Source: Chromera velia (taxonomy: Eukaryota; Sar; Chromeraceae). Taken from it: 17,500 nt of DNA. The stretch covers positions 1 to 17,500 of the forward strand of contig JAHBMJ010001264.1 of the NCBI GenBank assembly GCA_018398765.1, given 5' to 3'. Under the pieces are notes generated by a model. It saw only the letters and a program-made list of their open reading frames with translations. It made no database searches and was not told where the DNA came from. A program made the position numbers and the translations under genes. Below are positions 16,672-17,500 of this stretch, piece by piece (the stretch's first letter is position 1; each line of letters begins with the position of its first letter).

Positions 16672-17253
16672 ATGGGGAAGTCCGGACAAGCAGAGAAGGG
16701 TGCCCCGCCCTCCCTTCCTCCAAAGAACCCAAAACGGAGTCTGATCTCCAGTGTTCTCAATTTTGCCAAATCTCCCGTTCCTTTTCTGATCTTTGTGCCA
16801 TCATGTCTTGCTTTGGCTTTCGTCCAATACCTTCTCTGGTCCAGACTCGAAGGCTTGGAGACGGGTCAGCCAGGAGACGGAATCTATCTCATCTTCCCAT
16901 GCAGCTTTTCCTTTCATGGCCTGACTGGACAGCACGTTTCTTCGTCTCTGTGTGCCCACCCCCTTTCTGTGAGTGCAGGCAGATCATACTCTTCCTCTCC
17001 CAGCTCTTCAAGTGCCCCCCCACCCCCCTCCCTGACTCGGCCGGAAGACCAAAGAAACCCACTCCTCCAGATCCGAGAGGACCCCCCTCCCCTGTACAGG
17101 GGGAAGCCTGCATCTTACTTTGGGGCTGAGGGACTGCAGGGATGGTCTCTACTTAGACAACACGGAATCGTCGGCCTGCTCCCCAACGGCAAACCAGGGT
17201 ATGAACGGGCACCCACACCCCCGCCGCAAGCCCAGGTCATTGCATCTCACTGA
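16672..17253 (+). CDS. Putative host membrane-anchored protein, probably first exon
   Basis: From the ATG at 16672 (context GATATGG) the frame gives 193 residues. A basic N-terminus (KNPKRS) is followed by a hydrophobic segment at about residues 34-57 (PVPFLIFVPSCLALAFVQYLLW), which fits a signal anchor of a type II membrane protein. Then comes a serine/proline-rich stem, and near the end GLQGWSLLRQHGIVGLLPNGKPGYERA, which looks folded but matches no family I know. A candidate donor AGG|GTATGA at 17199-17200 suggests the exon ends there, so the last 18 or so codons and the TGA may be intron. The coding frame is GC-balanced and unlike the repeats to the left. A second exon is not visible with confidence. 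Confidence 0.5.
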   Translation: MGKSGQAEKGAPPSLPPKNPKRSLISSVLNFAKSPVPFLIFVPSCLALAFVQYLLWSRLEGLETGQPGDGIYLIFPCSFSFHGLTGQHVSSSLCAHPLSVSAGRSYSSSPSSSSAPPPPSLTRPEDQRNPLLQIREDPPPLYRGKPASYFGAEGLQGWSLLRQHGIVGLLPNGKPGYERAPTPPPQAQVIASH

Positions 17254-17500
17254 CAGTTTGAGTATTTAATTTCAGTTTTTTTTTTAACCAACCCTCTGCG
17301 CTTTCGTGTTTCTCTTCTCCTTTCGGCGTTCTGCCTTCCTGCACGTTTCATCCCTCATCTCTCATCTTCTCGATGAATCTCCCTTTACGTGTCTTTTTTC
17401 TCTCTCCGCTTCATCTCCCACTCCTTGCTCGCCCTTTCGGTTTTCCGAACGGTTTCCTTTCTTTCTGCGTCTCAAAGGAACCAATTTCGTCGTCCCTCTC
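17254..17500 (+). other. Pyrimidine-rich tail, probable intron or untranslated sequence
   Basis: A TTTAATTTCAG followed by a run of T (near 17262-17285) and then strongly C/T-rich sequence to the window edge. It fits intron sequence of the preceding gene, including an acceptor-like tract, but no downstream coding exon is clear. Confidence 0.35.

Overview
The window looks like nuclear DNA of a microbial eukaryote. It combines a long minisatellite, a DIRS-type (tyrosine recombinase) retrotransposon with split direct repeats, a plausible spliceosomal intron, and what appears to be the first exon of a host membrane-protein gene. No bacterial operon, tRNA or rRNA was seen. A chromerid or similar alga would fit the style, but the organism cannot be fixed from sequence alone.

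Layout. 1-3419 is one 48-bp minisatellite array of about 70 degenerate units, each able to form a hairpin, with larger duplicated blocks inside it; it runs off the left edge. 3420-5343 has no convincing gene. It does hold an unexplained fold-rich segment (about 4148-4569): stacked hairpins, a 30-bp inverted repeat whose loop carries four copies of TGYGGC-N5-CTTTCAA at fixed internal spacing, then a nested 100-nt stem. 5344-7321 and 7322-9299 are an apparently perfect 1978-bp tandem duplication. Each unit holds a unique part (a short AT-rich inverted repeat and a 55-codon ORF) followed by a B repeat and an A repeat of the retroelement.

8578-16505 is the retroelement, read on the minus strand in the order A1 (16505-16099), Gag-like ORF, RT plus RNase H, tyrosine recombinase, B1 (9503-9299), A2 (9293-8887), B2 (8782-8578). 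A1-ORFs-B1-A2-B2 is the split-direct-repeat architecture of PAT/Ngaro-type elements. Catalytic residues of RT, RNase H and recombinase are largely still readable, but six stop codons interrupt the three ORFs. None needs a frameshift, and each can be explained by a C-to-T change. The A and B repeats also differ mainly by C/T and G/A transitions, many at CpG. This copy is therefore probably inactive and decayed under methylation-type mutation, unless stop codons are reassigned.

16506-17500 is the flank: about 165 bp of leader, then a plus-strand ORF (16672-17253) with an N-terminal membrane anchor, probably exon 1 of a host gene, diverging from the element. The 9-bp sequence ATTGAACCT borders the element at both ends, whereas the internal A2/B1 junction reads ATTTCAGCT. 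This suggests the crossover site of recombinase-mediated insertion, and the 1978-bp duplication breaks exactly at that internal junction.
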